Shown here: positions 11,239 through 21,516 of the stretch, piece by piece | Layout: the number at the start of each line of letters is the position of its first letter | Position numbering within the stretch: the first letter of the stretch is position 1 | Source of the DNA: a secondary endosymbiont of Heteropsylla cubana | GTDB lineage: Bacteria; Pseudomonadota; Gammaproteobacteria; Enterobacterales; Enterobacteriaceae | DNA length: 64,000 nt | Direction: 5' to 3' | NCBI RefSeq assembly: GCF_000287355.1 | Contig: NC_018420.1 | Location: 372,001-436,000 of the forward strand | Made by a program: the position numbers and the translations under genes | Notes under the pieces: model-generated | The model's database searches: none | What the model was told of the DNA's origin: nothing | The model's input: the letters and a program-made list of their open reading frames with translations, nothing else

Positions 11239-12843
11239 AATTTATTTTTCTTATATTATTTAGGTTATATAAAATTATATAGCGCTTAATTAATAACTTA
11301 TGGATATATTTTCAATAGATGAAATAACTGTTTGACATGAAAGAAAATCATTGTTTTTTTATATAGAGATTATTTTTTTACTTTATAGCGTAAATATTTT
11401 CATATTTTATTATCACTATAGTTTTTTATTCTATAAATGATATTTATTAATATGATCTCTATCACCTATCCCAATTCTTTGCAGTTCAATATAACTTGAA
11501 AATCAAATCATTATTGAGAACACGATATATACAAATATTATGATTCCCGTCAAACCTCTAACTAAATAATGTAAGTTAAATTTTTTTTATTAAAAGTATT
11601 GTGATATATTTAAAGGTAATAGGGGATTTTAATATTATAGTAAAACACGATATTAGTTTATAATTATATTATGTTTTTTATACATTAAAAGTGATTAGTT
11701 AATCATATTTATTACATAAATATAATTAATGGGATCTTACGTTTCGCAAAAAAAAACAAAATAATAAAAATTATATTTTTGTTAAAAAGTTTTAGAAAAA
11801 TTGTTAGTTTAATATTTGATTAGTTTGATTACTTTATATATAGACGAAAAATTTAAATATTAGGTACAGAATCTGTGTTTTGTATTATAAGTGTTTAAAA
11901 GTTATCCATAAATCTAGTGTTTTAGTGTGGTAAAATAAAATATGAATTAATTGTATCTATATTGTTTTTTTATAAAATAAGATATAGATCTTGAAATAAA
12001 AACATCTATTCAATGATGAAAATATATTCTGCATTTCATTAAAAGAAATAGATATTATTTTTATAAAATTAAATAATAATGCGATTACATCGTTCTAATT
12101 AAATAAATAATTTATAGTTAGCTAATATTAAAAATAAATAAAATTTTTGATATTATAGTCTTTATTTATTTTATATTTTAACATCAAAGATAACTCTAAG
12201 ATTATAATCATCTTTAAATAGATAAAATTTATTTATATTATTAATTAATAGACTTGAATAACTCCGCATCTTTGTGGTTTAAAAAAATAAACAAGATTAT
12301 CTGTTTCTTAACATGAAATTTAGTTAAGATATTTTTTTGAAAAAAAATGAAGGTACGAAAAAAATATATTTACAGATTAACGGATGTATAAATCATTATA
12401 ATAATCCTAATCATTAATCAAACTTAAATATATTTTACATTAAAACCTATATAAATAAGTAATTATATTAATTTAAGGTAATTATACAAATTAAATAAAC
12501 TGGATTGATTTAACAGTCATAAATAATCAACCAATAAGATTGCCTTGGAAATGAGAATCGAGATTTGAATCTTAAATAGACAATAAATTTAATAATGAAA
12601 AGATAGTTGTTCCTTGAATTTGATATGGATATATCAATAACTCTCTTTTTCATAAATCAATTATTAAAGACTATCTTTATGTGTTTTTTTGTCTTTTAGT
12701 GTTACTGTTTTATTTTTTTTTTGAGTAAGGTTTTTAAAGAGATCATATATTGTTAGTATAAATATTAATTTTTAAAAAAAAATATAAAACCATGAATTAT
12801 TAAACAATAGTTTTTTCTAAAAAATAAAGCGAAATTAAAAAAA
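11239..12843. other. 1.6 kb AT-rich spacer
   Basis: No gene, RNA or repeat recognised on either strand. Very AT-rich with frequent stops in all frames. A slightly richer patch near 12530-12600 did not translate into anything I know. Confidence 0.6.
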
Positions 12844-13272
12844 TTAGTCGGATATATTAGCAATGAGTCGTTTATGGCGAGTTATTACCTTCCATAATTC
12901 TCGTTTTGCGTTACTGTCTTGTGTAATCATTTCTAATGGGTCAGTCTGAAAAGATATTCCTAAAAAATTTTTAGTGGCTTTAATCCCGATCCACCAACAA
13001 TAGCAATTTAATTTGCTCGGAAATAGTATTACTTGATTTGGTATTACTTCAAATAATTGCGAAGGGTTTAAGTTCATACTACGCGCTACATCGCATATAA
13101 AAGGATAATATTTTTGTATGGAAGAATTAGATATTAATAGAAAAGGAGTATTATGATTAAAGAAATCAACGACAGTTGGTTTCTGAAATATCAATGGATT
13201 TCGGAGATTCCATTGAGTAATGCCGAGTTGTTTTAATTGCCAGTTACGTCTTGTGATGCTTTTTGTTCTCAT
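12844..13272 (-). CDS. holD: HolD, DNA polymerase III psi subunit
   Basis: Small clamp-loader subunit that bridges SSB (through chi) and the gamma/tau complex. 142 residues against 137 in E. coli. The diagnostic N-terminus RNWQLKQLGITQWNLRNP matches E. coli HolD (RDWQLQQLGITQWSLRRP as I recall), and the middle (LNPSQLFEVIP, LPSxLNCYCWWIG pattern) and C-terminus (NAKRELWKVI) follow the same plan. The start at 13272 has a weak ribosome site. In E. coli the next gene is rimI, and no such gene follows here. Psi is often lost in reduced genomes, so its retention as an intact frame is notable. Divergent from kdsC. Confidence 0.88.
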   Translation of the reverse strand: MRTKSITRRNWQLKQLGITQWNLRNPLIFQKPTVVDFFNHNTPFLLISNSSIQKYYPFICDVARSMNLNPSQLFEVIPNQVILFPSKLNCYCWWIGIKATKNFLGISFQTDPLEMITQDSNAKRELWKVITRHKRLIANISD

Positions 13273-13566
13273 CTTGATTTTTTTATTCTACCACTCAGTG
13301 AATTTAGTTAAAAGATTAAATATATAAATTATAATGTTCTGTATTTTTTTAGTTAATTTAATAAGCAGTAATTGTTAAATTATTTTTATAAAAGTAATAA
13401 AGATGATTTTAAAGAAAAATTATTATCAACTTTTATCTATAGAATAAACTTTATCAGATTATCGGAATTTAAATATTTTTTTTAAAAATATCAAACTTAA
13501 TTTTATAATTTTATAGATATAGAGAATATACAGCATTTTATAAGAGATAAAATTAGGAAGAACATT
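13273..13566. promoter_or_regulatory. Divergent spacer holding the holD and kdsC promoters (inferred)
   Basis: Spacer of 294 bp between divergent starts; both promoters must lie here or within neighbouring genes, but AT-rich TATAAT-like words are too common to choose one. The kdsC start at 13567 has a good ribosome site (AGGAAGAA about 5 bases upstream). In E. coli kdsD precedes kdsC; no remnant of it is visible here. Confidence 0.4.
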
Positions 13567-14130
13567 ATGCAAGAAAAGTCCATGATTAAAACATGCTACG
13601 GCCCGGTAGACTCTAAAGTGCTAGAACGAGCTAAGGGTATTCGCCTATTAATTTGTGATGTAGACGGTGTTATGTCTGATGGTTCGATTTATTTAGGAAA
13701 TGAGGGTGAAGAATTAAAAGCATTTAACGTTAAGGATAGATATGGCATTCGCTGTCTTTTGATGTCAGATATTGAGGTTGCTATTATTAGCGGTCGTTCT
13801 GGAAGGATTTTAGAAAATTTTTGTTCTACTTTAGGTCATATACATCTTTATCAGGGGCAATCAGATAAAACCTTCGCATTTCGCATTCTTTTAGAAAAAT
13901 TGGAGTTGATAGCTGAAAAAGTAGCTTATATAGGAGATGACTTGATCGATATTCCTGTTATGAAGCAAGTAGGTTTGAGTATAGCAGTAGCTAATGCTCA
14001 CCCACTATTAAAATTAAGTTCTCATTATATTACAAGTCTCACTGGAGGTCGAGGTGCCGTGCGAGAAGTGTGTGACTTGGTTTTGTTAGCGCAGGGAAAG
14101 TGGGATGATATTAGAGAGAAGTCGACATGA
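13567..14130 (+). CDS. kdsC: KdsC, 3-deoxy-D-manno-octulosonate 8-phosphate phosphatase
   Basis: HAD-superfamily phosphatase that hydrolyses Kdo-8-phosphate to Kdo, the sugar WaaA transfers. 187 residues (E. coli 188). The catalytic DxD is Asp31/Asp33 in LICDVDGVMSDG, followed by the conserved FNVKDRYGI, the ISGRSG motif and the Mg-binding AYIGDDLIDIPVM. The stop overlaps the lptC start by four bases (ATGA at 14127-14130). It heads the kdsC-lptC-lptA-lptB operon, the same order as E. coli without kdsD in front. Confidence 0.96.
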   Translation: MQEKSMIKTCYGPVDSKVLERAKGIRLLICDVDGVMSDGSIYLGNEGEELKAFNVKDRYGIRCLLMSDIEVAIISGRSGRILENFCSTLGHIHLYQGQSDKTFAFRILLEKLELIAEKVAYIGDDLIDIPVMKQVGLSIAVANAHPLLKLSSHYITSLTGGRGAVREVCDLVLLAQGKWDDIREKST

Positions 14131-14693
14131 GCAAAAAAGCTTATTGGACAACAGCTTTGCTAATATTAGTTCTATTGGTAACCGTTACTTTAAATTTAGA
14201 TAAAATTAAAATATCAGTGAATCAGGCGTCAGAAAAAAAAAATGAACCGATTTATCAATGCCAACAAACAAAAACAGCTATCTATAATTCAAATGGGTTG
14301 CTTAATTATGAAATAGTGGCTAATAAAATAGATTATTCTTTTAAAGAAAGAAACACTTTATTCACGTTACTGTTTATTAGAATCCTCAATGAGGAACAAA
14401 TATCCTCGTGGATTATAAAAGCAGATAAAGGTAATCTCGATAAAAATAGAATCCTTTATTTGTGTGGCAATGTTCAATTAGATAGCAAGATAAATGATTT
14501 TCAGATTAAACGTATATTAACGGATGAAGCAGTGATTAATCTTGTTACTCAAGATTTTTTTTCTAGTAATAAAGTGACTTTATATGGTCCTGGGTTTGAA
14601 TCTACTGGAATGCAAATGTATGCTAATTTTCGCAATAAGACTGCTACTTTAATTGAGAAGGTACACACATCTTATGAAATCCAGAATTCATAA
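14127..14693 (+). CDS. lptC: LptC, LPS export inner-membrane bridge protein
   Basis: Bitopic protein that receives LPS from LptB2FG and passes it to LptA in the periplasm. 188 residues (E. coli 191). One N-terminal transmembrane helix (WTTALLILVLLVTVTLNL, about 7-24) is followed by the periplasmic beta-jellyroll. The conserved end region INLVTQDFFSS, VTLYGPGFESTGM and ATLIEKVHTSYEIQN matches E. coli LptC closely. Translationally coupled to kdsC, and its 3' end overlaps the lptA start by 20 bp. The middle of the protein diverges more than the C-terminal half, usual for LptC. Confidence 0.93.
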   Translation: MSKKAYWTTALLILVLLVTVTLNLDKIKISVNQASEKKNEPIYQCQQTKTAIYNSNGLLNYEIVANKIDYSFKERNTLFTLLFIRILNEEQISSWIIKADKGNLDKNRILYLCGNVQLDSKINDFQIKRILTDEAVINLVTQDFFSSNKVTLYGPGFESTGMQMYANFRNKTATLIEKVHTSYEIQNS

Positions 14694-15183
14694 GGAAGGT
14701 GCTACACTACTCCTGTTTATCTTATTTATTGTTGTATTTAGTCCTCCAGTCCAGGCATTAACTAGCGACAATCAGGAACCTATTTATATCGACTCTAAAA
14801 AACAAGAGATAAATATGCTAGCTAATACAGCAACTCTGAGAGGAGAAGTTATAATAAGACAGGGGTCTATGAATATTTATGCTGATAAGGTGATGGTTAC
14901 TCATTACAATGATAAGCTAAGAAATATAATTATAGAAGGATATGGTAATCCTGTGAGTTTTCATCAATTACAAGATCATGGTAAGCTTCTACACGGTCGT
15001 GCGCAAAAAGTGCGTTATGAGAGTGCTACGTGTAGAGTAATTTTCATAGGAAACGCTTATCTTGAACACTTATCTAGTAATATTCAAGGTGACCAAATTA
15101 CTTGTTTACTTAATAAAAAACAGATTAAAGCGGTGGGTAGTAAAGGAAAACAGGTTACTAGTGTGTTAATTCCGGGACAATAA
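14674..15183 (+). CDS. lptA: LptA, periplasmic LPS-bridge protein
   Basis: Periplasmic protein that polymerises into the bridge carrying LPS to the outer membrane. I use the ATG at 14674, which gives MKSRIHKEG, a hydrophobic core and a signal peptidase site after SPPVQA; the earlier in-frame ATG at 14653 would place seven extra residues before the signal peptide. That yields 169 residues, shorter than E. coli LptA (185) because the flexible C-terminal tail is missing; the OstA domain is complete (EPIYIDSKKQEINM, ADKVMVTHYN, IIEGYGNPVSFHQLQDHG, GNAYLEHLSSNIQGDQI). Overlaps lptC by 20 bp, as in E. coli where these genes also overlap. Confidence 0.92.
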   Translation: MKSRIHKEGATLLLFILFIVVFSPPVQALTSDNQEPIYIDSKKQEINMLANTATLRGEVIIRQGSMNIYADKVMVTHYNDKLRNIIIEGYGNPVSFHQLQDHGKLLHGRAQKVRYESATCRVIFIGNAYLEHLSSNIQGDQITCLLNKKQIKAVGSKGKQVTSVLIPGQ

Positions 15184-15229
15184 AAGTCGGGCAATGTAAA
15201 ATACAGCATCATAAATAAACATGGGAACT

Positions 15230-15955
15230 ATGGCTACATTAATAGTGGAAAACTTATCTAAATCCTACAAAAAACGGCTTGTAGTAGACAATGTGAGTCT
15301 TAAATTAAGTTCTGGTGAAATTGTTGGTTTGTTGGGACCTAACGGAGCCGGAAAAACAACTATATTTTATATAGTTTTAGGAATTATTCCTAGTGATAAT
15401 GGTCGGGTTCTTATCGACAGAGATGATATTAGTCTTTTTCCACTGCATATGCGTGCTCAACGAGGTATCGGTTACCTTCCTCAGGAAGCTTCAATTTTTC
15501 GTCGCTTGAATGTATTTGAGAATTTAATGGCTGTTTTGCAAGTTCGTCGAGAATTATCCCGCAAGGAACGCAAAAGTCGTGCAAATGATTTGATGGAAGA
15601 GTTCCAGATTACTCATTTGCGATATAACCTTGGTTTGTCTTTATCCGGAGGCGAAAGACGTCGGGTTGAGATTGCTCGTGCGCTGGCTGCTAACCCTAAA
15701 TTTATATTGTTGGATGAACCTTTCGCTGGGGTGGATCCTATTTCTGTTATGGATATAAGAAAAATTATTAAACATTTATGCGATCGCGGGATCGGTATTT
15801 TAATTACTGATCATAATGTACGTGAAACGCTAAATGTATGCAATCGAGCCTGTATTGTTAATAGGGGAGAGCTTATTGCATATGGTTCTCCAGTTGATGT
15901 TATGCTTGATGCGCACGTTAAACAGGTTTACCTAGGTGAAGGTTTTTATCTTTAA
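15230..15955 (+). CDS. lptB: LptB, ATPase of the LPS export transporter
   Basis: Cytoplasmic ABC ATPase that powers LPS extraction by LptFG. With the ATG at 15230 it is 241 residues, the E. coli length; an in-frame ATG three codons earlier (15221) is possible but lacks homology. Walker [10 protein letters not shown] (about 36-44), Q-loop in [13 protein letters not shown], signature [15 protein letters not shown], Walker [13 protein letters not shown] and the switch His in ITDHNVRE are all intact. Its membrane partners lptF and lptG lie at 37545-39719. In E. coli rpoN follows lptB; here no rpoN is present and the next gene is convergent acpS. Confidence 0.97.
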   Translation: MATLIVENLSKSYKKRLVVDNVSLKLSSGEIVGLLGPNGAGKTTIFYIVLGIIPSDNGRVLIDRDDISLFPLHMRAQRGIGYLPQEASIFRRLNVFENLMAVLQVRRELSRKERKSRANDLMEEFQITHLRYNLGLSLSGGERRRVEIARALAANPKFILLDEPFAGVDPISVMDIRKIIKHLCDRGIGILITDHNVRETLNVCNRACIVNRGELIAYGSPVDVMLDAHVKQVYLGEGFYL

Positions 15956-16107
15956 GATCTTCTAAATATAATAAGTGGATTTTTAACTGAACATTATTCA
16001 GAATCTGTTGATTGTGGTATTTTAATTAAATAAATTAATTTGATTAAAATTTTTAATAAAATTAGACTTTTAGTTGTTCTAAGTAATTGAAATACTATAA
16101 TTATTTT

Positions 16108-16488
16108 TTATCGCTCAAAAACTACTGTTGCGTAAGCATATTTTTTTTCATCAGACAAGGTAATATGCGTGCTAGTGATACGTAACCAATTAAACAATAT
16201 AGCCGCTTGATCAAACAAGCGTAATGATGGTTTTCCCAATACATCTTTATATACTTCAAACTGATAAAAAGCAACTCCATTGCGAAAACCTGTTCCTAGG
16301 GCTTTAGAAGCTGCTTCTTTTACTGCAAAACGCTTAGAGAGAAACCGTTCTGGATGATTATGATTTTTATATTCCTGCCATTCATCTGGACTTAAAATTC
16401 TCCGCGGGAGTCGATCGCCGGTTCGGTAAAGGATTCCGGCAATACGTTTTATTTCTATAATGTCGGTACCAATACCGAAAATTGTCAT
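16108..16488 (-). CDS. acpS: AcpS, holo-[acyl-carrier-protein] synthase
   Basis: Transfers 4'-phosphopantetheine from CoA to apo-ACP, needed for fatty acid and lipid A synthesis. 126 residues, the same as E. coli. The Mg-binding GIGTDIIEIKRI at the N-terminus and the KRFAVKEAASKALGTGF signature (about 52-69) are intact. Its start overlaps the pdxJ stop by one base (TAATG), so pdxJ-acpS is a coupled pair as in E. coli. No recO or era is seen upstream of pdxJ. Confidence 0.96.
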   Translation of the reverse strand: MTIFGIGTDIIEIKRIAGILYRTGDRLPRRILSPDEWQEYKNHNHPERFLSKRFAVKEAASKALGTGFRNGVAFYQFEVYKDVLGKPSLRLFDQAAILFNWLRITSTHITLSDEKKYAYATVVFER

Positions 16489-17219
16489 TAATTACGCGCT
16501 TCACGCATAAGAAGTTTCATTTCTTTTACTGCATTTCCTAGCCCGCTAATGAGTGCTCGGCTAATAATAGCATGTCCTATGTTTAATTCTTGTAATTTCA
16601 TCAATGCAGCTATAGGTTTTACATTGTAATAATGAAGTCCGTGTCCGGCATTAACTTGTAAACCTAATTGTACAGCGAAATCAATATTTTGACGAATATT
16701 TAAAAGTGCTGAAGCGCGGCAGATTTCGGTTTTTGCATTAGCAAATGTACCAGTATGAATCTCAATACAAGATGCGCCTACCTTTTCTGCAGCTATGATT
16801 TGTTGCTGATCAGGATCGATAAATAGCGATACTTTAATTCCATTATTTCTTAAATGCATAATGGCTTCTTGTATCTCATCTTGTCGATTAAGAATATCGA
16901 GCCCTCCTTCAGTGGTGATTTCTTCTCGTTTTTCTGGAACTAAACAACAACAATCTGGGATTACATCGCATGCGATAGAGATCATCTCTTTCGTAACAGC
17001 CATCTCTAAGTTCATCCGAGTATGGAGCGTTTTTTTTAAAAGTTGGATATCACGATCAGTAATGTGTCGGCGATCTTCTCGAAGATGTACTGTGATTCCG
17101 TCTGCTCCGGCCTCTTCAGCAATAAAAGCAGCTTGAATGGGATCAGGCCAAGTTGTGTTTCGCATGTTACGTAATGTTCCAACATGATCTATATTTACAC
17201 CCAGTAATAATTCTGACAT
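16488..17219 (-). CDS. pdxJ: PdxJ, pyridoxine 5'-phosphate synthase
   Basis: Condenses 1-deoxyxylulose 5-phosphate with 3-amino-2-oxopropyl phosphate to give pyridoxine 5'-phosphate in the DXP-dependent vitamin B6 route. TIM barrel of 243 residues, the E. coli length. Visible active-site elements are [25 protein letters not shown] (the His/Arg pair), the [10 protein letters not shown] strand, [11 protein letters not shown] and [11 protein letters not shown]. It heads the pdxJ-acpS pair. The window does not show pdxA, so whether B6 synthesis is complete cannot be judged. Confidence 0.97.
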   Translation of the reverse strand: MSELLLGVNIDHVGTLRNMRNTTWPDPIQAAFIAEEAGADGITVHLREDRRHITDRDIQLLKKTLHTRMNLEMAVTKEMISIACDVIPDCCCLVPEKREEITTEGGLDILNRQDEIQEAIMHLRNNGIKVSLFIDPDQQQIIAAEKVGASCIEIHTGTFANAKTEICRASALLNIRQNIDFAVQLGLQVNAGHGLHYYNVKPIAALMKLQELNIGHAIISRALISGLGNAVKEMKLLMREARN

Positions 17220-18080
17220 ATTGTTTTCCTAAAATAATTAAGGATTTTTTAGTGTAAACTACCTCTTTGATCTAGACCAGATGGTTCTTAATTTTATTAA
17301 GTATTTTTGAGTGTTTGTTTTTGTATTTTCGTTTATAAATTTAAGTTTGTATTTATTGCGTTTTTTTAAAAATGGTTCTGTATAAGAAGGTGATAAAATT
17401 AGTAATATAACGTTCGATATAAGTATCTAGCATACAATATAGATGTTAATAATAATGAATTTATTAAATTAGTGATAATGATGTGTATTTCCTTAAGTTT
17501 GTTTTAAATAAACATGTTTATCATTTTATAATTACACCCAAGTTAATCTAAACCATATTTTGTATATAAAATATGGTAACAATTTTTAGTAGGTTTTATA
17601 GTAAAAATATATAGTTTAGCATATGTTTGAATGATTTTTTTAGACAATATGAAATTTTCAGATTTCGATGTCTCTTTACTTTTTTTTGGAGACTATGCTG
17701 AGTATGAATTCTCACAATAGTATAATTGTTTAAAACAAGGTTTTGAAAAACCTTATTACAGGATAATATCTTGCGTATTTTACACGACGATAGTGTTTGA
17801 ATTATTCTATAAATATTTTTTTTTAAAACAACAGAATAATTTAAAAGGAATAAAAAGTAAAAGTGTGATGATTTTGGGTTATGAAAATATAAAATTAAGT
17901 GGAATTACTTTTCTCACAAAAAAAATAAAATATTTATTAAGTATATACATTACTTTAAATTTAATTAGAATTTATAATAAATAGGTCAAGAGAACTTGAG
18001 TTACATGCATTATGAAAATCTATATTTGGTGATATTATTTCCGACATGTTACTGAACATTTCAACTAGATACTATCTGAT
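17220..18080. other. 0.86 kb divergent spacer between pdxJ and nadB
   Basis: Holds the promoters of both genes by position. recO and era, upstream of pdxJ in E. coli, are not recognisable here. A 63-codon plus-strand frame (17793-17984) has the composition of AT-rich noncoding DNA and no homology I know. A small inverted repeat AAGGTTTT/AAAACCTT at 17737-17754 has almost no loop room and no T tract. Confidence 0.5.
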
Positions 18081-19682
18081 ATGCAATCATCAATTCAATA
18101 TACAACAGATGTTTTAATAATTGGTAGCGGTGCTTCAGGGTTATCTTTAGCATTACGTTTGGGGAAAATTTATAATGTTATTATTTTAACTAAAGATTTA
18201 GTGCATGAAAGTTCTACAACGTATGCTCAAGGTGGTGTTGCAGCAGTGTTTGACGTCACTGATAGTGTTGATTCCCATATTAGTGATACTCTTATAGCAG
18301 GTGCTGGCATTTGCGACTTTAAGTCGGTAGAATTTATTATTAGTAATGCTCGACATTGTTTGGAATGGCTTATTAACCAAGGGGTTGTGTTTGATTCAAA
18401 AAAATTAATGAATGGTGGTTTCTGCTATAAACTTGCTCAAGAGGGTGGACATAGCTGTCGACGTATTTTGCATTCTTCAGATGCAACAGGAGATACCATA
18501 GAAAGAGCGTTAGTTGTTCGAGTGAAAGCACATTCACGGATTCGGGTGATAGAATGTTGTCGTGCTGTAGAAATTATCACATCTTTTCACTTAGGGTTGT
18601 CCGGTGTACGCCGGGTTGTAGGTGTTTATTTTTGGAATTTAGAAAAAAAAGAAGTTGAGCTATGTCGCGCAAAAGTAGTTGTTCTTGCTACCGGTGGTGC
18701 ATCTAGGGTGTATCAATACAGTACTAATCCCGCAATTGCTTCTGGTGATGGGATTGCAATGGCTTGGCGTGCTGGTTGTCGAGTCGCTAATTTAGAGTTT
18801 AATCAATTTCATCCCACTTGCCTCTTCCATCCGAAAGCTAGAAACTTCTTATTAACTGAAGCGCTACGAGGTGAAGGAGCTTATCTGTGTCGTCAAGATG
18901 GTAGTCGTTTTATGGAAGATTTTGATATGCGTGCTGATTTAGCGCCACGTGATATTGTTTCTAGGGCTATTAATCATGAAATGAAGCGTCTGAACGTTGA
19001 TTGTATGTATCTAAATATTAGCCATCGATCAGAAACGTTTATTCGTCAGAATTTTCCTACTATTTATGATTACTTAATAAAGTTAGACATTGATTTAACT
19101 AAGCAGCCTATTCCTATCGTTCCAGCCGCACATTATACTTGTGGAGGTGTTGTAGTTGATCAAAAAGGGCGTACAGATTTAGAAGGTCTGTATGCTGTAG
19201 GAGAAGTTAGTTATACTGGTTTACATGGTGCTAACCGTTTAGCATCAAATTCTCTTTTAGAGTGTGTTGTGTGCGCTTGGTCGGCTGCGCAAGATATTCA
19301 ATACCGCTTGCCAGACATTATTCATGTATCCAAACTACCCTCTTGGAATAAAAATAATTCTTTAACTACTTATGATGTAATGCAACTGCAATATAAATTG
19401 CATAATTTAAGAGTGCTGATGTGGGAAAATGTAGGAATTATTCGATCCAGTAAACAGTTGAAATTTGCTTTAAATTATATAAATCTTATCAAAACTGAAA
19501 TTAACGAATATTATTCGAATTATTCGATATCTAACGATTTTCTCGAAGTTAGAAATCTAGTTCAAGTTGCTGAATTAGTGGTTAAAAGTGCATTACGGCG
19601 CAAAGAAAGCCGAGGATTACATTTTATTGTCGATTATCCAGAAAAGCAACTTGAACCGCATGCTACTATTTTGTGTCCTTAA
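18081..19682 (+). CDS. nadB: NadB, L-aspartate oxidase
   Basis: FAD enzyme oxidising L-aspartate to iminoaspartate, the first step of de novo NAD synthesis. 533 residues (E. coli 540). FAD-binding [18 protein letters not shown] at the N-terminus, [15 protein letters not shown], the active-site region [11 protein letters not shown] with [13 protein letters not shown], and the C-terminal FAD motif [28 protein letters not shown] are all present. The helical C-terminal domain ends in [15 protein letters not shown], typical of NadB rather than succinate dehydrogenase. Monocistronic. nadE further right supplies the last NAD step; nadA and nadC are not in the window. Confidence 0.96.
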   Translation: MQSSIQYTTDVLIIGSGASGLSLALRLGKIYNVIILTKDLVHESSTTYAQGGVAAVFDVTDSVDSHISDTLIAGAGICDFKSVEFIISNARHCLEWLINQGVVFDSKKLMNGGFCYKLAQEGGHSCRRILHSSDATGDTIERALVVRVKAHSRIRVIECCRAVEIITSFHLGLSGVRRVVGVYFWNLEKKEVELCRAKVVVLATGGASRVYQYSTNPAIASGDGIAMAWRAGCRVANLEFNQFHPTCLFHPKARNFLLTEALRGEGAYLCRQDGSRFMEDFDMRADLAPRDIVSRAINHEMKRLNVDCMYLNISHRSETFIRQNFPTIYDYLIKLDIDLTKQPIPIVPAAHYTCGGVVVDQKGRTDLEGLYAVGEVSYTGLHGANRLASNSLLECVVCAWSAAQDIQYRLPDIIHVSKLPSWNKNNSLTTYDVMQLQYKLHNLRVLMWENVGIIRSSKQLKFALNYINLIKTEINEYYSNYSISNDFLEVRNLVQVAELVVKSALRRKESRGLHFIVDYPEKQLEPHATILCP

Positions 19683-20607
19683 CTGTGATAATACATTAAC
19701 AAGCATATTAGACTGTGCATGTAAAAGCTAATAGCTGGTGTTATCTGCACTAGTATTTTTTTTGAGGATATAAAATATTTTATAAAAAAACTGTATTGTT
19801 ATTAATTTATATATGCATTTATTATAAATAAATGTGTTTTTTTATTTAAGTTATTTCGTTTCAGAATTTGATATTTTTAGGTAATTATATTTATGCGATT
19901 ACCTCTTTTTTAAAAATTAGATTATTTAAATTTAAAATTTAAAATTAGTTTTTATATACAATATAATTCATTACTATTACATAAGGTTGGTTTATATTAA
20001 ATGCATTATAGTTTAACCAGCAAGATATAGTTTTATTTAAACTTTTTCAATTATACATAAGATTTTTGATGAGATTTATAATCTACTATCTATAATTAAG
20101 GGTTGTACAAATATAGATTTTATATAAATAAAACACTAGAGAATGGTGCTTATAACGATAAAAAAAATATATTGATAGAAACTAATATTTCGTTTTTTTT
20201 GAAGTAAAAAAGTAAATACTTCTTAAAAAGTGTAGTTATTAAATCTACGCAAATTTATTATAAAGTGTAGTTAATAGTAATTTTTTATCTTCACACATTA
20301 CGAGGACAATATAGATTCATATAATAAAAAGCATTATTTTATAAATCATAGTTATATACATTAATAGTTAAAGAAACTATATTACTATTTAAGTACTTGA
20401 CAAAGATAAAATTGAAATGCTGATTAGTTTAAAAAACATTACATAATAGTAGAAAGTAATTATAAGTAGTTTTATTGAAAACTTTAAAATAAGATAGATT
20501 TTAGATTTAAATGCGTTTCAAAACACAGCAAATAATATATTTATACGATATAGTTTTTTTGGTGTAAAATATGCTTATTGTGATATTTTGAATAGAAATT
20601 TCTTATT
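19683..20607. other. 0.9 kb AT-rich spacer between nadB and rdgC
   Basis: No gene, RNA, terminator or repeat recognised on either strand. Presumably contains the nadB transcript end and the rdgC promoter. Confidence 0.6.
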
Positions 20608-21516
20608 ATGTTATGGTTTAAAAATATAGTAATTTATCGATTAACTAAGCGAATCGAATTGTCTGTTGCGGAAATCGAAAAAAAGTTATCTGATTTTATA
20701 TTTACGTCCTGTAGTGGTCAGGATATAGCCAAATCTGGATGGATTTCCCCTATGGGAGATGCATACTCACCATTAATTCATGCGACATCAGGTCATCTTT
20801 TTCTTTGTTTACGCACGGAAGAAAAAGTTATTCCACCTTCAGTGATTAAAAAGTCGCTTGAAGATAAAAATAGAAAGCTAAAAAGTAATAAAAATCGTAA
20901 ATTATATAAAAATGAAGAGAAAATTTTGCGAGAGGAAATTTTTTATGAATTGATTCCTAGAGCTTTTAGTCGTTTTACAGAAACCTTTTTATGGATAAAT
21001 CTTGTTGATAATATGGTTATTATTAACGTTAGTAATTTTAAAAAAGCTGAAAATTGTCTTAGTATATTAAGAAAATCAATTGGCTCATTACCAATAGTAC
21101 CATTAAGGGTGAAAAATCCGATTGAAATAATTTTAACCCAATGGGTGCGTACCGGTGAGCCTGCTCCTAATTTTATTATTCAAGATGAAGTAGAATTAAA
21201 AATGCTGGCTACAGAAGGTGGAACTTGCCGATGTAAAAAACAAGATTTATCTAGCAGTGAAATTATAGTGCATATTAAAGCGGGAAAAATGGTGACACGG
21301 TTAGCGTTAGAGTGGAAAAATCGAATTCAATTTCTTATTGATAAGAATTGCTTAATCAAGCGCTTGAAATTATCTGATCAAGAAAAAGAATACGATAATA
21401 TTATTCAATATGAAGATTCTCACTCTCATTTTTATTCTGATTTTACGCTAATAACTAGCGAACTGACACCTTTTATTGCTGATTTAATTAAAAGTTTTGG
21501 CGGAGTAATATTATAA
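20608..21516 (+). CDS. rdgC: RdgC, recombination-associated nucleoid protein
   Basis: Ring-shaped DNA-binding protein that modulates RecA filament formation; in E. coli it becomes important when replication restart is impaired. 302 residues (E. coli 303). The start MLWFKNIVIYRLTKR, then KSGWISPMGDA, ELIPRAFSRFTETFLWI, LSILRKSIGSLPIVPL, ILTQWVRTGEPAPNF and the C-terminal MVTRLALEWKNRIQF all follow the E. coli protein. The middle is enriched in Lys and Asn, as elsewhere in this AT-rich genome. Monocistronic, with nothing recognisable next to it. Confidence 0.94.
   Translation: MLWFKNIVIYRLTKRIELSVAEIEKKLSDFIFTSCSGQDIAKSGWISPMGDAYSPLIHATSGHLFLCLRTEEKVIPPSVIKKSLEDKNRKLKSNKNRKLYKNEEKILREEIFYELIPRAFSRFTETFLWINLVDNMVIINVSNFKKAENCLSILRKSIGSLPIVPLRVKNPIEIILTQWVRTGEPAPNFIIQDEVELKMLATEGGTCRCKKQDLSSSEIIVHIKAGKMVTRLALEWKNRIQFLIDKNCLIKRLKLSDQEKEYDNIIQYEDSHSHFYSDFTLITSELTPFIADLIKSFGGVIL

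Noticed and set aside
17737-17754. AAGGTTTT/AAAACCTT palindrome
   Set aside because: Only two bases of loop and no T tract; not a credible terminator.
17793-17984. 63-codon plus-strand frame upstream of nadB
   Set aside because: Low-complexity Lys/Ile/Leu composition and no match; likely chance.
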